The translations under genes were made by a program, and so were the position numbers. The notes below the pieces were generated by a model. It was not told where the DNA came from and did not search any database. It saw only the letters and a program-made list of their open reading frames with translations. Of a stretch of DNA of 63,048 nt, positions 42,064 to 50,188 are shown one piece after another (within the stretch, counting starts at the first letter, position 1; every line of letters starts with the position of its first letter). The stretch is from positions 1-63,048 of the forward strand of contig CAKOSN010000007.1 of NCBI GenBank assembly GCA_934102255.1, in the 5' to 3' direction. The stretch comes from an uncultured Bacilli bacterium. Its GTDB lineage: Bacteria; Bacillota_I; Bacilli_A; RF39; UBA660.

Positions 42064-42969
42064 ATGTTAGAACTTAAAAATGTAACAAAATATTATGGTG
42101 ATTTTAAAGCCGTTGATAATTTATCTTTTACGGTTAAAGACGGAGAGATATTTGGATTACTTGGGGTTAATGGCGCTGGTAAGACGACAACTTTTAGAAT
42201 GATAATTAATTTACTCGATAAAACTGAAGGGACTATTTTATTAGATGGAAAACCTATTGATTATAGTGTTACGGATAAAATTGGTTTTTTAACGGAGGAA
42301 AGAAGTCTTTTATTAAAGCTTTCGGTTTTAGAACAAGCCATATTTTATGGAACTTTAAAAGGTTTAGATAAAAAAACTATTGAAGAAAGATTAGATGTCT
42401 TATTAGAAAGATTTCATATAAGTGAGTATAAGAATAGAAAGATAAAAGAATTAAGTAAAGGTAATCAACAAAAAGTACAGTTTATTACGGCTATCTTACA
42501 TGAACCTAAGTTACTGATATTAGATGAACCGTTTAGTGGCCTTGACCCTATTAACGTTGAAGAGTTTATGAAGATGATTAATGAGTTAAAGGAAAAGGGT
42601 ACTTCAATTATATTTTCTTCCCATAGAATGGAACATGTAGAGTTATTCTGCGATGAATTAGTTATTTTAGTCCATGGTAAGAGTGTTTTACAAGGTAATT
42701 TAAAGGATATAAAGAAGAAGTATCGTAAGAAAAATATTCAGTTATGTTGTAAAGGCGATGTTGATAAGTTAAAAGAAATAGACGGAGTACTAGATATCAT
42801 AAAAGAAGCAGGAGACGATACTTATATTATAAAGATAAGTGATGATACGGTAGTAGATAAAGTATTTGAGGTTGTTAAAACTTTTAAGAGTGTTACTAAA
42901 TTTAATGTCGAAGAAGCAACTTTAAATGAAATATTTATAAGTAAAGTAGGGGAAGCATATGAAAAGTAA
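42064..42969 (+). CDS. ABC transporter ATP-binding protein (NatA/CcmA type)
   Basis: 301 residues. Walker A GVNGAGKTT (near 38), signature LSKGNQQKVQ (near 133), Walker B LLILDEPFSGLDP (near 152) and the H-loop FSSHRMEHVE. The C-terminal extension (about 220-301) is like those of Na+ or bacitracin-type exporters. It overlaps the permease gene by 11 bases, and the two together make a two-component exporter in the cytoplasmic membrane. The substrate is unknown; NatAB-type sodium export is one possibility. Confidence 0.9.
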   Translation: MLELKNVTKYYGDFKAVDNLSFTVKDGEIFGLLGVNGAGKTTTFRMIINLLDKTEGTILLDGKPIDYSVTDKIGFLTEERSLLLKLSVLEQAIFYGTLKGLDKKTIEERLDVLLERFHISEYKNRKIKELSKGNQQKVQFITAILHEPKLLILDEPFSGLDPINVEEFMKMINELKEKGTSIIFSSHRMEHVELFCDELVILVHGKSVLQGNLKDIKKKYRKKNIQLCCKGDVDKLKEIDGVLDIIKEAGDDTYIIKISDDTVVDKVFEVVKTFKSVTKFNVEEATLNEIFISKVGEAYEK

Positions 42970-44260
42970 AGCCTGGTTTTTAATTAAACAAAGTATAAAA
43001 AAGAAAATGGATACTAAGTGGTTTAAAGTAGTTAATGTCTTACTTTGTATTCTTTTAATAGGGGTTATTAATATTGATAAAATTATTAATGTTTTTGGCG
43101 GAGATTTTAAAGAGACTATTAATATTTATTTAACAGGGGATAATAATTATTTAGAAGGATTTAATGCTTATTTCGATACTAATAAAAAGATATTAAATGA
43201 TGAAAGAACTTATAAAGTTGATTATAGTAGTGATGATATTGATACTTTAAAAAGTAAAATTAATGATACTGATGATATTATTGTAAATATTAATTATGAT
43301 GAGAACGAGTATTTAAAAGCTGATATTATTTCTTATAATAAGATGGATACAGTTACTTATAATTTATTAAGTAGTAGTCTAACAGGAATGAAAAGTAGTA
43401 TTGCTCTAAATTATAATGGCTTAAGTAGTGAGGAACTGGCTAAGATTACTAGTCCTATTAGTATTAATCGAGTTATTACTAATGAAAAAGAGATTACGGC
43501 TAGTGAAGATGCGACTAATATGAGTTTAGTAGTCTTCCTAGTACCATTTTTCATGTTAATTGTTTTATTGGTGCAGATGATTGGAGCAGAGATTAATGAT
43601 GAGAAAACCACAAGAGGTATGGAAATAATTATTTCTAATGTGCCAGCGAAAGTGCATTTCTTAAGTAAAATAGCTAGTTCGACAATATTTGTCATCTTAC
43701 AATCTTTATTACTATTTTTATATAGTGGAATTGGTATTTTAATTCATGGTGGGATCAGTGCGGGAGTAGGTGAGTCTAATATTATTGGTAATTTACTTGC
43801 TTCCTTAAAAGCTAGTGGTACTTTAAATTTACTTGCTAGTGGCGCGCCAATCTTAATTATAATCTTCTTATTATCATTCTTTATCTATGCAACTTTAGCT
43901 GGGGTTCTAGCATCAATGACAACTTCAACCGAAGATTTTCAACAACTACAAACACCTTTAATGATTATCTTAATGTTAGGTTATTATATTGGTATTATGG
44001 CGGCGGCGTTTAAAGGTTCAGTATTTATTAAAGTAATTAGCTATATTCCTTTCTTATCATCAATGGTGGCCCCTATAACTTATATTTTAGGAGAAACTAG
44101 TTTAGTTGACCTTAGTATATCAGCATTTGTCTTATTTATAAGTTGTATTGTTTTATTTAAATATGGTATTAGAGTTTATAAAGTAGGTATTTTAAATTAT
44201 TCAAGTAAAGACTTATGGAAAAAGGTCTTTAAATCATTAAGATTAAAAGGAGAAGTATAA
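42959..44260 (+). CDS. ABC transporter permease (NatB/ABC2 type)
   Basis: 433 residues. One N-terminal membrane helix (about 22-42), an extracytoplasmic domain (45-180), then five or six membrane helices (about 183-210, 235-262, 295-325, 335-355, 362-385, 395-410). This is the layout of ABC2_membrane_3 permeases such as NatB. The segment AEINDEKTTRGMEIIISNVP after the second helix is the typical cytoplasmic coupling loop of that family. It is translated with the ATPase gene and followed four bases later by a thioredoxin-like gene. Confidence 0.87.
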   Translation: MKSKAWFLIKQSIKKKMDTKWFKVVNVLLCILLIGVINIDKIINVFGGDFKETINIYLTGDNNYLEGFNAYFDTNKKILNDERTYKVDYSSDDIDTLKSKINDTDDIIVNINYDENEYLKADIISYNKMDTVTYNLLSSSLTGMKSSIALNYNGLSSEELAKITSPISINRVITNEKEITASEDATNMSLVVFLVPFFMLIVLLVQMIGAEINDEKTTRGMEIIISNVPAKVHFLSKIASSTIFVILQSLLLFLYSGIGILIHGGISAGVGESNIIGNLLASLKASGTLNLLASGAPILIIIFLLSFFIYATLAGVLASMTTSTEDFQQLQTPLMIILMLGYYIGIMAAAFKGSVFIKVISYIPFLSSMVAPITYILGETSLVDLSISAFVLFISCIVLFKYGIRVYKVGILNYSSKDLWKKVFKSLRLKGEV

Positions 44261-44263
44261 AAG

Positions 44264-44806
44264 ATGAATAAAAAAACACAAGTGATTTTAGCTGGAATTT
44301 TAACTTTAGTAGCAGTAGGTTTAATAATATTTGCTATTTATTACTTAATAAGTAATAAAGATGTTAATAAAGTAACTACCAAATTAGAAAGTACAACCTC
44401 ACATGCTTCGCAAATAGATAAAGTACCGGTTAAGGAGTTAGAAACTAATATTACTTTAGATACATTACCAGAAACTAATGGAGCCTTGACAAGCTTACAA
44501 TATAAAGACTTTAAAAAGTTATTTCAAACTAGTAAAAAAAGTGTTTTAGTAGTAACTAAGACAGGATGTAGTTATTGTGAAGAATTTTTACCGGAATTAA
44601 AGACAGCTTTAGGTAATCTAGGTATTAGTGCTTATGAAGTTAATATGAGTAATATGGGTAAAGATGAAAATATTGGGGATTATTTAGTGGTAACAGGAAC
44701 TCCTATAACTTATATAATTGAAAATGGTAATGTAGTGCATACCTTTAGTGGTAGTACAGATGCCAAAACTATAGAAGCCTTTTTAGACATTTATTTTGTC
44801 AGATAA
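44264..44806 (+). CDS. Membrane-anchored thioredoxin-like protein
   Basis: 180 residues. An N-terminal membrane anchor (about 8-28), a linker, then a thioredoxin fold with the redox motif TKTGCSYCEEF (near 103) and the cis-Pro loop VTGTPITYII (near 148). It is oriented to act outside the membrane, probably on disulfides of exported proteins. It lies four bases after the permease, so it may assist substrates of that exporter; this is inferred from gene order. Confidence 0.85.
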   Translation: MNKKTQVILAGILTLVAVGLIIFAIYYLISNKDVNKVTTKLESTTSHASQIDKVPVKELETNITLDTLPETNGALTSLQYKDFKKLFQTSKKSVLVVTKTGCSYCEEFLPELKTALGNLGISAYEVNMSNMGKDENIGDYLVVTGTPITYIIENGNVVHTFSGSTDAKTIEAFLDIYFVR

Positions 44807-44964
44807 AGGCTCTTTTTTTAGTTAGTGTTTTGTGTTTAATTCTGCAAAGTATATGAGTTTATTGAAGTTTTTAGTAAAAATTTAGGGTTATTATTTTTTA
44901 ATATATTGACGATGATACGGATAAACGATACAATGTCCGTATGAATGAACAAAGAGGTATAATT

Positions 44965-45181
44965 ATGAAATTTATGCCAAAAGAAGAATTTATAAACGAA
45001 AGTAATATAGAAATTATTCAAAAACTTATGGAAAAAAAGAATGGATATAGAGCATGTTAAATATGCCGTTAAAGCGTATCTTAAAAGAACTGATAGCGAT
45101 TTAATAAAATTGGTATAGTATGCTTCTATGTTTGAGGTAAAAAAAGAAGCCATGGATTTTGTGAGTATGATGTATGAATAG
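44965..45181 (+). pseudogene. AbiEi-like antitoxin remnant
   Basis: MKFMPKEEFINESNIEIIQKLMEKKNGY resembles the winged-HTH start of AbiEi antitoxins. After a deletion and a frame change comes MDIEHVKYAVKAYLKRTDSDLIKLV, a TAG stop, then YASMFEVKKEAMDFVSMMYE, which resembles the AbiEi C-terminus. The toxin remnant starts one base after its stop, as in intact abiE pairs. Non-functional. Confidence 0.6.
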
Positions 45182-45182
45182 T

Positions 45183-45290
45183 ATGCAAATAAAAGACAAA
45201 TTAAAAAATATAGCTGTTAAACGGAATTTGGATTTTAACACATTGTTACGTTTATATATGTATGATAGTAATCATAGATTGTTTTCTTAA
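45183..45290 (+). pseudogene. AbiEii-like toxin N-terminal remnant
   Basis: MQIKDKLKNIAVKRNLDFNTLLRLYMYD matches the N-terminus of AbiEii/AbiGii nucleotidyltransferase toxins. Only 35 codons are left before TAA, the catalytic GS-DxD part is absent, and ruvA follows 110 bases later. Confidence 0.65.
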
Positions 45291-45348
45291 GTAAAATTGA
45301 TGAAAAAACACTGCTAAAAAAGAAGTTTAGCAATACCTTTTAAATTAC

Positions 45349-45377
45349 TTGACAAAGGTGGTTACGGTTGATAATAT
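45349..45377 (+). promoter_or_regulatory. Sigma70-type promoter of ruvA
   Basis: TTGACA (45349-45354), a 17-base spacer and TAATAT (45372-45377), 24 bases before the ruvA ATG. It drives the ruvA-nucleotidase-ruvB operon. Confidence 0.7.
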
Positions 45378-45400
45378 GAGAAAGAAAAGGAAGTATTAAT

Positions 45401-45958
45401 ATGTTAAATTATATAACGGGAATAATAAAAGAAATTGGTAGTAACTATGTAGTTTTAGAAAATAATGGTATTGGTTATCAAATATTTGTTGGTAATCCTT
45501 ATGTATATAGAGAGAATCTAGAATATACTATTTATTTATATAACTATGTTAGAGAAGATGAATATACACTTTATGGTTTTAAGAAAAAAGAAGAAAAAAA
45601 TTTATTTTTAAGATTAATAAATGTTAAAGGACTTGGGCCTAAAATGGCTATACCTATGGTATCTACGGGTAATACAAATGATGTAATAGAGGCTATTGAA
45701 AGAGAAAACTTAGTTTATTTAACAAAATTTCCTAAAGTAGGAGATAAGTTAGCTAGACAAATTATCTTAGATTTAAAAGGTAAACTTGCTGATCATCAAG
45801 ACTTATTTGCTGTTAATGACTTAGATGAATTAGTAAGCGTCTTAGAGTCTTTAGGATATAAAAAAGCGGATATTAAGGCAATACTTCCTAAAGTTGATGC
45901 GACTAAAGAATTAGAAAGTCAAATAAAGGAAGCATTAAAATTATTAATGAGTAGGTAA
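45401..45958 (+). CDS. ruvA: Holliday junction DNA helicase subunit RuvA
   Basis: 185 residues, the normal RuvA length. The N-terminal OB domain (MLNYITGIIKEIGSNYVVLENNGIGYQIF) is followed by the helix-hairpin-helix region (VKGLGPKMAIPMVS, FPKVGDKLARQIILDLKGKL) and the C-terminal three-helix domain that contacts RuvB (LVSVLESLGYKKADIKAILPKV). RuvA binds four-way junctions and recruits RuvB for branch migration. AGGAAG precedes the ATG. Operon with the nucleotidase and ruvB genes. Confidence 0.95.
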   Translation: MLNYITGIIKEIGSNYVVLENNGIGYQIFVGNPYVYRENLEYTIYLYNYVREDEYTLYGFKKKEEKNLFLRLINVKGLGPKMAIPMVSTGNTNDVIEAIERENLVYLTKFPKVGDKLARQIILDLKGKLADHQDLFAVNDLDELVSVLESLGYKKADIKAILPKVDATKELESQIKEALKLLMSR

Positions 45959-45962
45959 AAAG

Positions 45963-46541
45963 ATGAAAATTGGGATTGATATAGATGATACAGTAATGAA
46001 TACTATCGATGTAATAGAAGCATCAGCGTTATATTTTGATAAATATTTTGTAGCTAATAGAGGTTATCAAGATATAACTAAGTATGATTTTCATGATAGA
46101 TTTTATTGGAGTAGTGAAGAAAAGAAGGCTTTCTTTAATTACTTTAGGAAAAATAAGTTATATTTAAAGGCAAGACCAAAAGGTGATGCTTTGTATTATT
46201 TAGAAAAACTATATAATGAAGGCTATGAAATATACTTTTTAACAAGAAGAAGTAAAGATGAAAAACTAGATATTTTAAGTATTACAAAAGATGATTTAAC
46301 GAAGAAAGGCTTTAAATATAAGGATTGTTATATTGGTTTATCTAAAAAAGGTGAAGCTTGTAAAGATTTAGGAATCGATGTATTTATAGATGATTCAGTT
46401 ATGCAAATAGAAGATGTTAATACTTATGGTATTAAGACTATTTTAGTAGATAATTGGTATAATAAAGAATATAAGGGATTAAGAGCAAAGAATTTTCAAG
46501 AGATATATGACATAATAAGGAAGTGGAATAATGCTAGATGA
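45963..46541 (+). CDS. HAD-superfamily 5'-nucleotidase (NT5C-like)
   Basis: 192 residues. It has HAD motif I IGIDIDDTVMNT (nucleophile and acid Asp near residues 5-7), motif II LTRRSK, and motif IV IDVFIDDSVMQIEDV. This matches the NT5C/YqfW-like 5'(3')-deoxyribonucleotidases of Firmicutes. It would dephosphorylate nucleoside monophosphates in the cytoplasm. It is inserted between ruvA and ruvB and overlaps the ruvB start by 11 bases. Confidence 0.8.
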   Translation: MKIGIDIDDTVMNTIDVIEASALYFDKYFVANRGYQDITKYDFHDRFYWSSEEKKAFFNYFRKNKLYLKARPKGDALYYLEKLYNEGYEIYFLTRRSKDEKLDILSITKDDLTKKGFKYKDCYIGLSKKGEACKDLGIDVFIDDSVMQIEDVNTYGIKTILVDNWYNKEYKGLRAKNFQEIYDIIRKWNNAR

Positions 46542-47529
46542 TAATGATATATATAATGTTAATTTAAAGGAAGATGAGTTTGATAAAAATATTAGACCGG
46601 AAATTTTAGATGATTATGTAGGACAAAAAGAAATAAAAGAAAATTTAAAGGTTTTTATTAAAGCTTGTAAAATGCGTAATGAGGTTTTGGACCATGTTTT
46701 ACTTTATGGACCTCCTGGACTTGGTAAAACAACTCTTGCTCATATTATTGCTAATGAACTAGGCGTAAATATTAAGACGGCTTCTGGCCCTTCGATTGAA
46801 AAACCAGGGGATTTAGCTGCGGTTTTATCGAACTTAGAAGAGGGCGATGTTTTATTTATTGATGAAATTCATCGTATGCCAAGATTTATTGAAGAAATTT
46901 TGTATCCGGCTATGGAGGATTTTGAATTAGATATTGTCGTTGGGCAAGACGGTAATACGCGTAATATAAAGATAGATTTGCCTCCATTTACTTTGGTGGG
47001 TGCAACTACTAGGGCTGGTAATATCTCAAGTCCATTACGCGACCGTTTTGGAATTGTTTCTAAGTTAAATTACTATACTGATGAAGAATTAAAACAAATA
47101 ATTATTCGTACTTCCAAAGTTTTAAAGATGCCTATTGATGAGGTTGCCGCAATGGAACTAGCTAAAAGAAGTCGTAAAACGCCACGTATTGCTAATAGAC
47201 TATTTAAAAGAGTACGTGATTTTACTTTAGTAGCAGGCGATAAAAAAATTAGTTTAGAAACAACTAAAAAGGCTTTAAATCGTTTAAATATTGATGAATA
47301 TGGTCTAGATTCTTTAGACTTAGAATATCTAGATGCCTTAATTACTAAATTTAATGGTGGTCCAGTAGGAGCGGGAACGATTGCAACATCGATTGGCGAA
47401 GAAGTAACGACCGTAGAAGAAGTAGTTGAACCATTCTTACTTCAAGAGGGATTTGTTAAAAGAAGTCAAAGAGGTCGTATTGCAACTGAAAAAGCTTATA
47501 AACATTTGGGGATTGCTATAAAAAAATAA
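46531..47529 (+). CDS. ruvB: Holliday junction branch-migration ATPase RuvB
   Basis: 332 residues, the usual length. Walker A YGPPGLGKTTLA (near 62), Walker B LFIDEIHRM (near 110), sensor 1 LVGATTRAGNISSPLRDRFG (near 155, with the arginine finger), and a winged-helix C-terminus ending RSQRGRIATEKAYKHLGI. RuvB hexamers pump DNA through RuvA-bound junctions. All catalytic parts look intact. Confidence 0.97.
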   Translation: MLDDNDIYNVNLKEDEFDKNIRPEILDDYVGQKEIKENLKVFIKACKMRNEVLDHVLLYGPPGLGKTTLAHIIANELGVNIKTASGPSIEKPGDLAAVLSNLEEGDVLFIDEIHRMPRFIEEILYPAMEDFELDIVVGQDGNTRNIKIDLPPFTLVGATTRAGNISSPLRDRFGIVSKLNYYTDEELKQIIIRTSKVLKMPIDEVAAMELAKRSRKTPRIANRLFKRVRDFTLVAGDKKISLETTKKALNRLNIDEYGLDSLDLEYLDALITKFNGGPVGAGTIATSIGEEVTTVEEVVEPFLLQEGFVKRSQRGRIATEKAYKHLGIAIKK

Positions 47530-47556
47530 AAAAGGGTTAAGTTGGAAGAAAAATAA

Positions 47557-47585
47557 TTTACTTTAAGTAGCAGTTTTGATATAAT
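47557..47585 (+). promoter_or_regulatory. Sigma70-type promoter upstream of the coiled-coil protein gene
   Basis: TTTACT (47557-47562), a 17-base spacer and TATAAT (47580-47585), 27 bases before ATG 47613. Confidence 0.6.
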
Positions 47586-47612
47586 AAATCTGAAAATAGG
47601 AGAGTTAGTGTG

Positions 47613-49790
47613 ATGAAAAATAGTCAAAGTATATTAAAGAAAATTGAAAATCTATTAAAACCAGAATCAACTATCTTAGTTGATTTACATAAAAAAATAG
47701 ATGATAACACTAATACAGTAGCCAAAAAAGAAAAAAGTATTAGCGATAAAAAACAAAAGATTTCTAATATTAGTAAAGAGATTAATGATTTAAATAATGA
47801 AAAAGAAGTTCTTTTTGAAGTGTTTGCAAGTTTAAAAGATAAAGATTTAAAACTAATTACTAATGTTTTAAAACTAGATTTAAATGTTGAAAAAGATTTT
47901 AATAAGTTAGTAAATCAATTTCCATTACAAATTGAAATTCGTAATAATGATATTAGTGATTTAGAAAGTGCCATTAAAGAAGATGAAGAAAAATTAGAAG
48001 CTGCTAGTAATAATGTTAGTGCTTTAGAAGCATCTTTAGAGGAAGCTTTACAAAATCAAAAAGATTTATGTGATTTAATTAAAGAAGCTAGTAGTGGTAG
48101 TTGTCTTAGAACTCGTAATGAAGTAACTGAGTTATTAGGTAAACTTTTATTTACTAAAGAAGAAGCTTATACAGCTGCTAAATTAATAATGTTCCCAGAA
48201 GATGAATTAATGCCATATTTTAAAGGATTCAAATTTGAAGTAGAAGCGTTAGATGATAATGAAACTTATGTTGATTTAGATAATATTGTCGAAGCTTTAA
48301 AAGAAGTTGATGTAGCAAGTGCGGAAGAACCTAAAGAAGAAGCAAGTGTTGAAGCAGAAACAAAAGATGAAGAAAAAGTTGACGATAAAGATAGTGATGA
48401 TGATGACTTTTTAAGTGGATTTGATGCTAATATTTTTGACTTTGGTAAAAGTTTAGAAGATGACAAAAAAGAAGCAGCCGAAGAGAGTAAAGAAGAAACA
48501 AGTGAAAATGCTACAAATAGTGATGAGGTAGCTAACGAAGAATCAGCTTATCAAGAAAAATTAGAAGATGAAACTCCTATATCTTTTGAAGAATTAAAGA
48601 GTTTATTTGAAGAAGATAGCGAGGATAGAAAACTTCCAAATGCCGATGATAATAAGACGGCAGATGAAAGCAATGCTGATATTATTTCTTTTGATGAATT
48701 ACAAAGTAAAATGAATGACATTTTTGGCTCTTTAGATGTTAGTGGTAAAGAAGAAAAAGAAAAGACACCAGAGGAAGAAAAACAAGAAGAGGAAAAGCCA
48801 GAAGAAGTAGAAGCAACAGAAAAAAAAGAAGAAGAAATTAACTTTGATACTAGTGTTTTAGAAAAATTAAAGAAGAGTAAAGCTGATATTTCCTTAATTA
48901 AACCATTTGATACTAGTAAGATTGATGTTGATAATGTAAAAGAGTTAGCTAGCGACAGAGATATCGAACTTACAAATATTCCTTTAGTAGCTTATAAAAA
49001 TGGCGTTGAAAATTATTTAGATAACATTGTAAGTCTACATGAATTTGGCTATAAACCTAACGATGCAGGATTACAAAAGAATAGTGCTGTTTTAAGTTTA
49101 GTAAGTAATGATACTTTAAGAAAGAACTTAAAGACTTTAGAAGATTATAAAATTGATGTTAAAATGCCTACTGGTCATATTGCTTTTAATCTATTAACTC
49201 TAGAACCAACGGAGCTAGTAAGAAGAATAGATTTAGTACTAGAAAATAATCAAAGTGATTTACTAACTTATGATGTTAATGCTCTAAGTTTAGATATTGA
49301 TAGTATTTTAAAACGTATTACATTCTGTAAAGAATATAATATACCTTATACCGAAGAAAAGAATAATGTTTTAACATACAATAGTTATATCTTTAGACAA
49401 AATATTTTAGAAGAATTAGTAGAAAAAGAAGTACCTATTGATAAAACTATAAATAAATTAACTACGGAGTTAAGTAAAGTAGTAGATAGTAAAATTATAG
49501 ATATTTTAAATACTAACTTAGATGATATTTTTAGTATAAAGTTAAGTGATGCTAGTAAGTTTGATGAATATACTAGATTAGAACAAAAATTAGAAAGTAT
49601 TTGTGTATGTAAGGGTAATACTTATATAATTAATGGTTTATCTTTCTCACACCAAAATACCAAGAGAAACTTAATAACTTTAATAAATAATACGACTAAT
49701 GAAGCTGATAAAAATATTTTAATAGCTAGTTTATTCTATAACTCAAATAAGAGTTTAGATGATGCAAAAAGTGTTTTAGAAAGCTTGTAG
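47613..49790 (+). CDS. Large cytoplasmic coiled-coil protein with acidic middle, unrecognised
   Basis: 725 residues, no signal or membrane segment. Residues 1-150 are a coiled coil (KKEKSISDKKQKISNISKEIND). About 155-220 is a small globular part, 225-425 is very acidic and Glu-rich with two or three short conserved-looking blocks (PISFEELKSLFEEDSE, IISFDELQSKMNDIFG), and 430-725 is helical with repeated 30-residue units (IELTNIPLVAYKNGVENYLDNI). Start: ATG 47613 with AGGAGA nine bases upstream; GTG 47610 is also possible. Function unknown. A small gene of unknown function follows eight bases after its stop. Confidence 0.7.
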   Translation: MKNSQSILKKIENLLKPESTILVDLHKKIDDNTNTVAKKEKSISDKKQKISNISKEINDLNNEKEVLFEVFASLKDKDLKLITNVLKLDLNVEKDFNKLVNQFPLQIEIRNNDISDLESAIKEDEEKLEAASNNVSALEASLEEALQNQKDLCDLIKEASSGSCLRTRNEVTELLGKLLFTKEEAYTAAKLIMFPEDELMPYFKGFKFEVEALDDNETYVDLDNIVEALKEVDVASAEEPKEEASVEAETKDEEKVDDKDSDDDDFLSGFDANIFDFGKSLEDDKKEAAEESKEETSENATNSDEVANEESAYQEKLEDETPISFEELKSLFEEDSEDRKLPNADDNKTADESNADIISFDELQSKMNDIFGSLDVSGKEEKEKTPEEEKQEEEKPEEVEATEKKEEEINFDTSVLEKLKKSKADISLIKPFDTSKIDVDNVKELASDRDIELTNIPLVAYKNGVENYLDNIVSLHEFGYKPNDAGLQKNSAVLSLVSNDTLRKNLKTLEDYKIDVKMPTGHIAFNLLTLEPTELVRRIDLVLENNQSDLLTYDVNALSLDIDSILKRITFCKEYNIPYTEEKNNVLTYNSYIFRQNILEELVEKEVPIDKTINKLTTELSKVVDSKIIDILNTNLDDIFSIKLSDASKFDEYTRLEQKLESICVCKGNTYIINGLSFSHQNTKRNLITLINNTTNEADKNILIASLFYNSNKSLDDAKSVLESL

Positions 49791-49798
49791 GAGGAATT

Positions 49799-50086
49799 AT
49801 GCAATATTTAAAAAATTATGGATTTAGTGATTTAGAAATAGATTGGTTAAATGATAATGTTACACCAGCTATTAAAAAAGAGTTAGATTTAGAAGAAAAG
49901 TTAGTAGGTGCTAATTTAGATTATTTAAAAGATTTGGGAGTAGAAAACTATAAAGAAATATTTAATAATTATTATGGAATGTTTCTAATGGATAATAGTA
50001 GTTTTACAGAAATATTTAATAAATATGACCAAAGTGATTTAATTGATAAATTAAGAAAGAATGTAGCGATTGTAGAATATCTATAA
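49799..50086 (+). CDS. Small unrecognised protein
   Basis: 95 residues, acidic, helical, no membrane segment, with AGGAGG seven bases before ATG. It follows the 725-residue coiled-coil gene by eight bases and is followed by a terminator, so the two form an operon. Its 'GFSDLEIDWLNDNVTPAIKKEL' and 'YKEIFNNYYGMFLMD' resemble short repeats of the upstream protein's C-terminus, suggesting a related fold; this is a weak inference. Confidence 0.6.
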   Translation: MQYLKNYGFSDLEIDWLNDNVTPAIKKELDLEEKLVGANLDYLKDLGVENYKEIFNNYYGMFLMDNSSFTEIFNKYDQSDLIDKLRKNVAIVEYL

Positions 50087-50097
50087 TCGTTTTTTTC
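50067..50097 (+). terminator. Terminator after the small protein gene
   Basis: CGATTGTAGA (50067-50076) pairs with TCTATAATCG (50080-50089; one G-U), followed by eight T interrupted by none. It overlaps the stop codon. Confidence 0.85.
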
Positions 50098-50141
50098 TAG
50101 CATTTATTTTTATATTTAAGTGTTAAAATGCCTGCTTTTTC

Positions 50142-50170
50142 TTGGCTTTAAGAGTGAGCTTTGGTATAAT
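50142..50170 (+). promoter_or_regulatory. Sigma70-type promoter of the helicase gene
   Basis: TTGGCT (50142-50147), a 17-base spacer and TATAAT (50165-50170), about 20 bases before the start codon. Confidence 0.75.
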
Positions 50171-50188
50171 GAGTACTAGAGGCGATTG

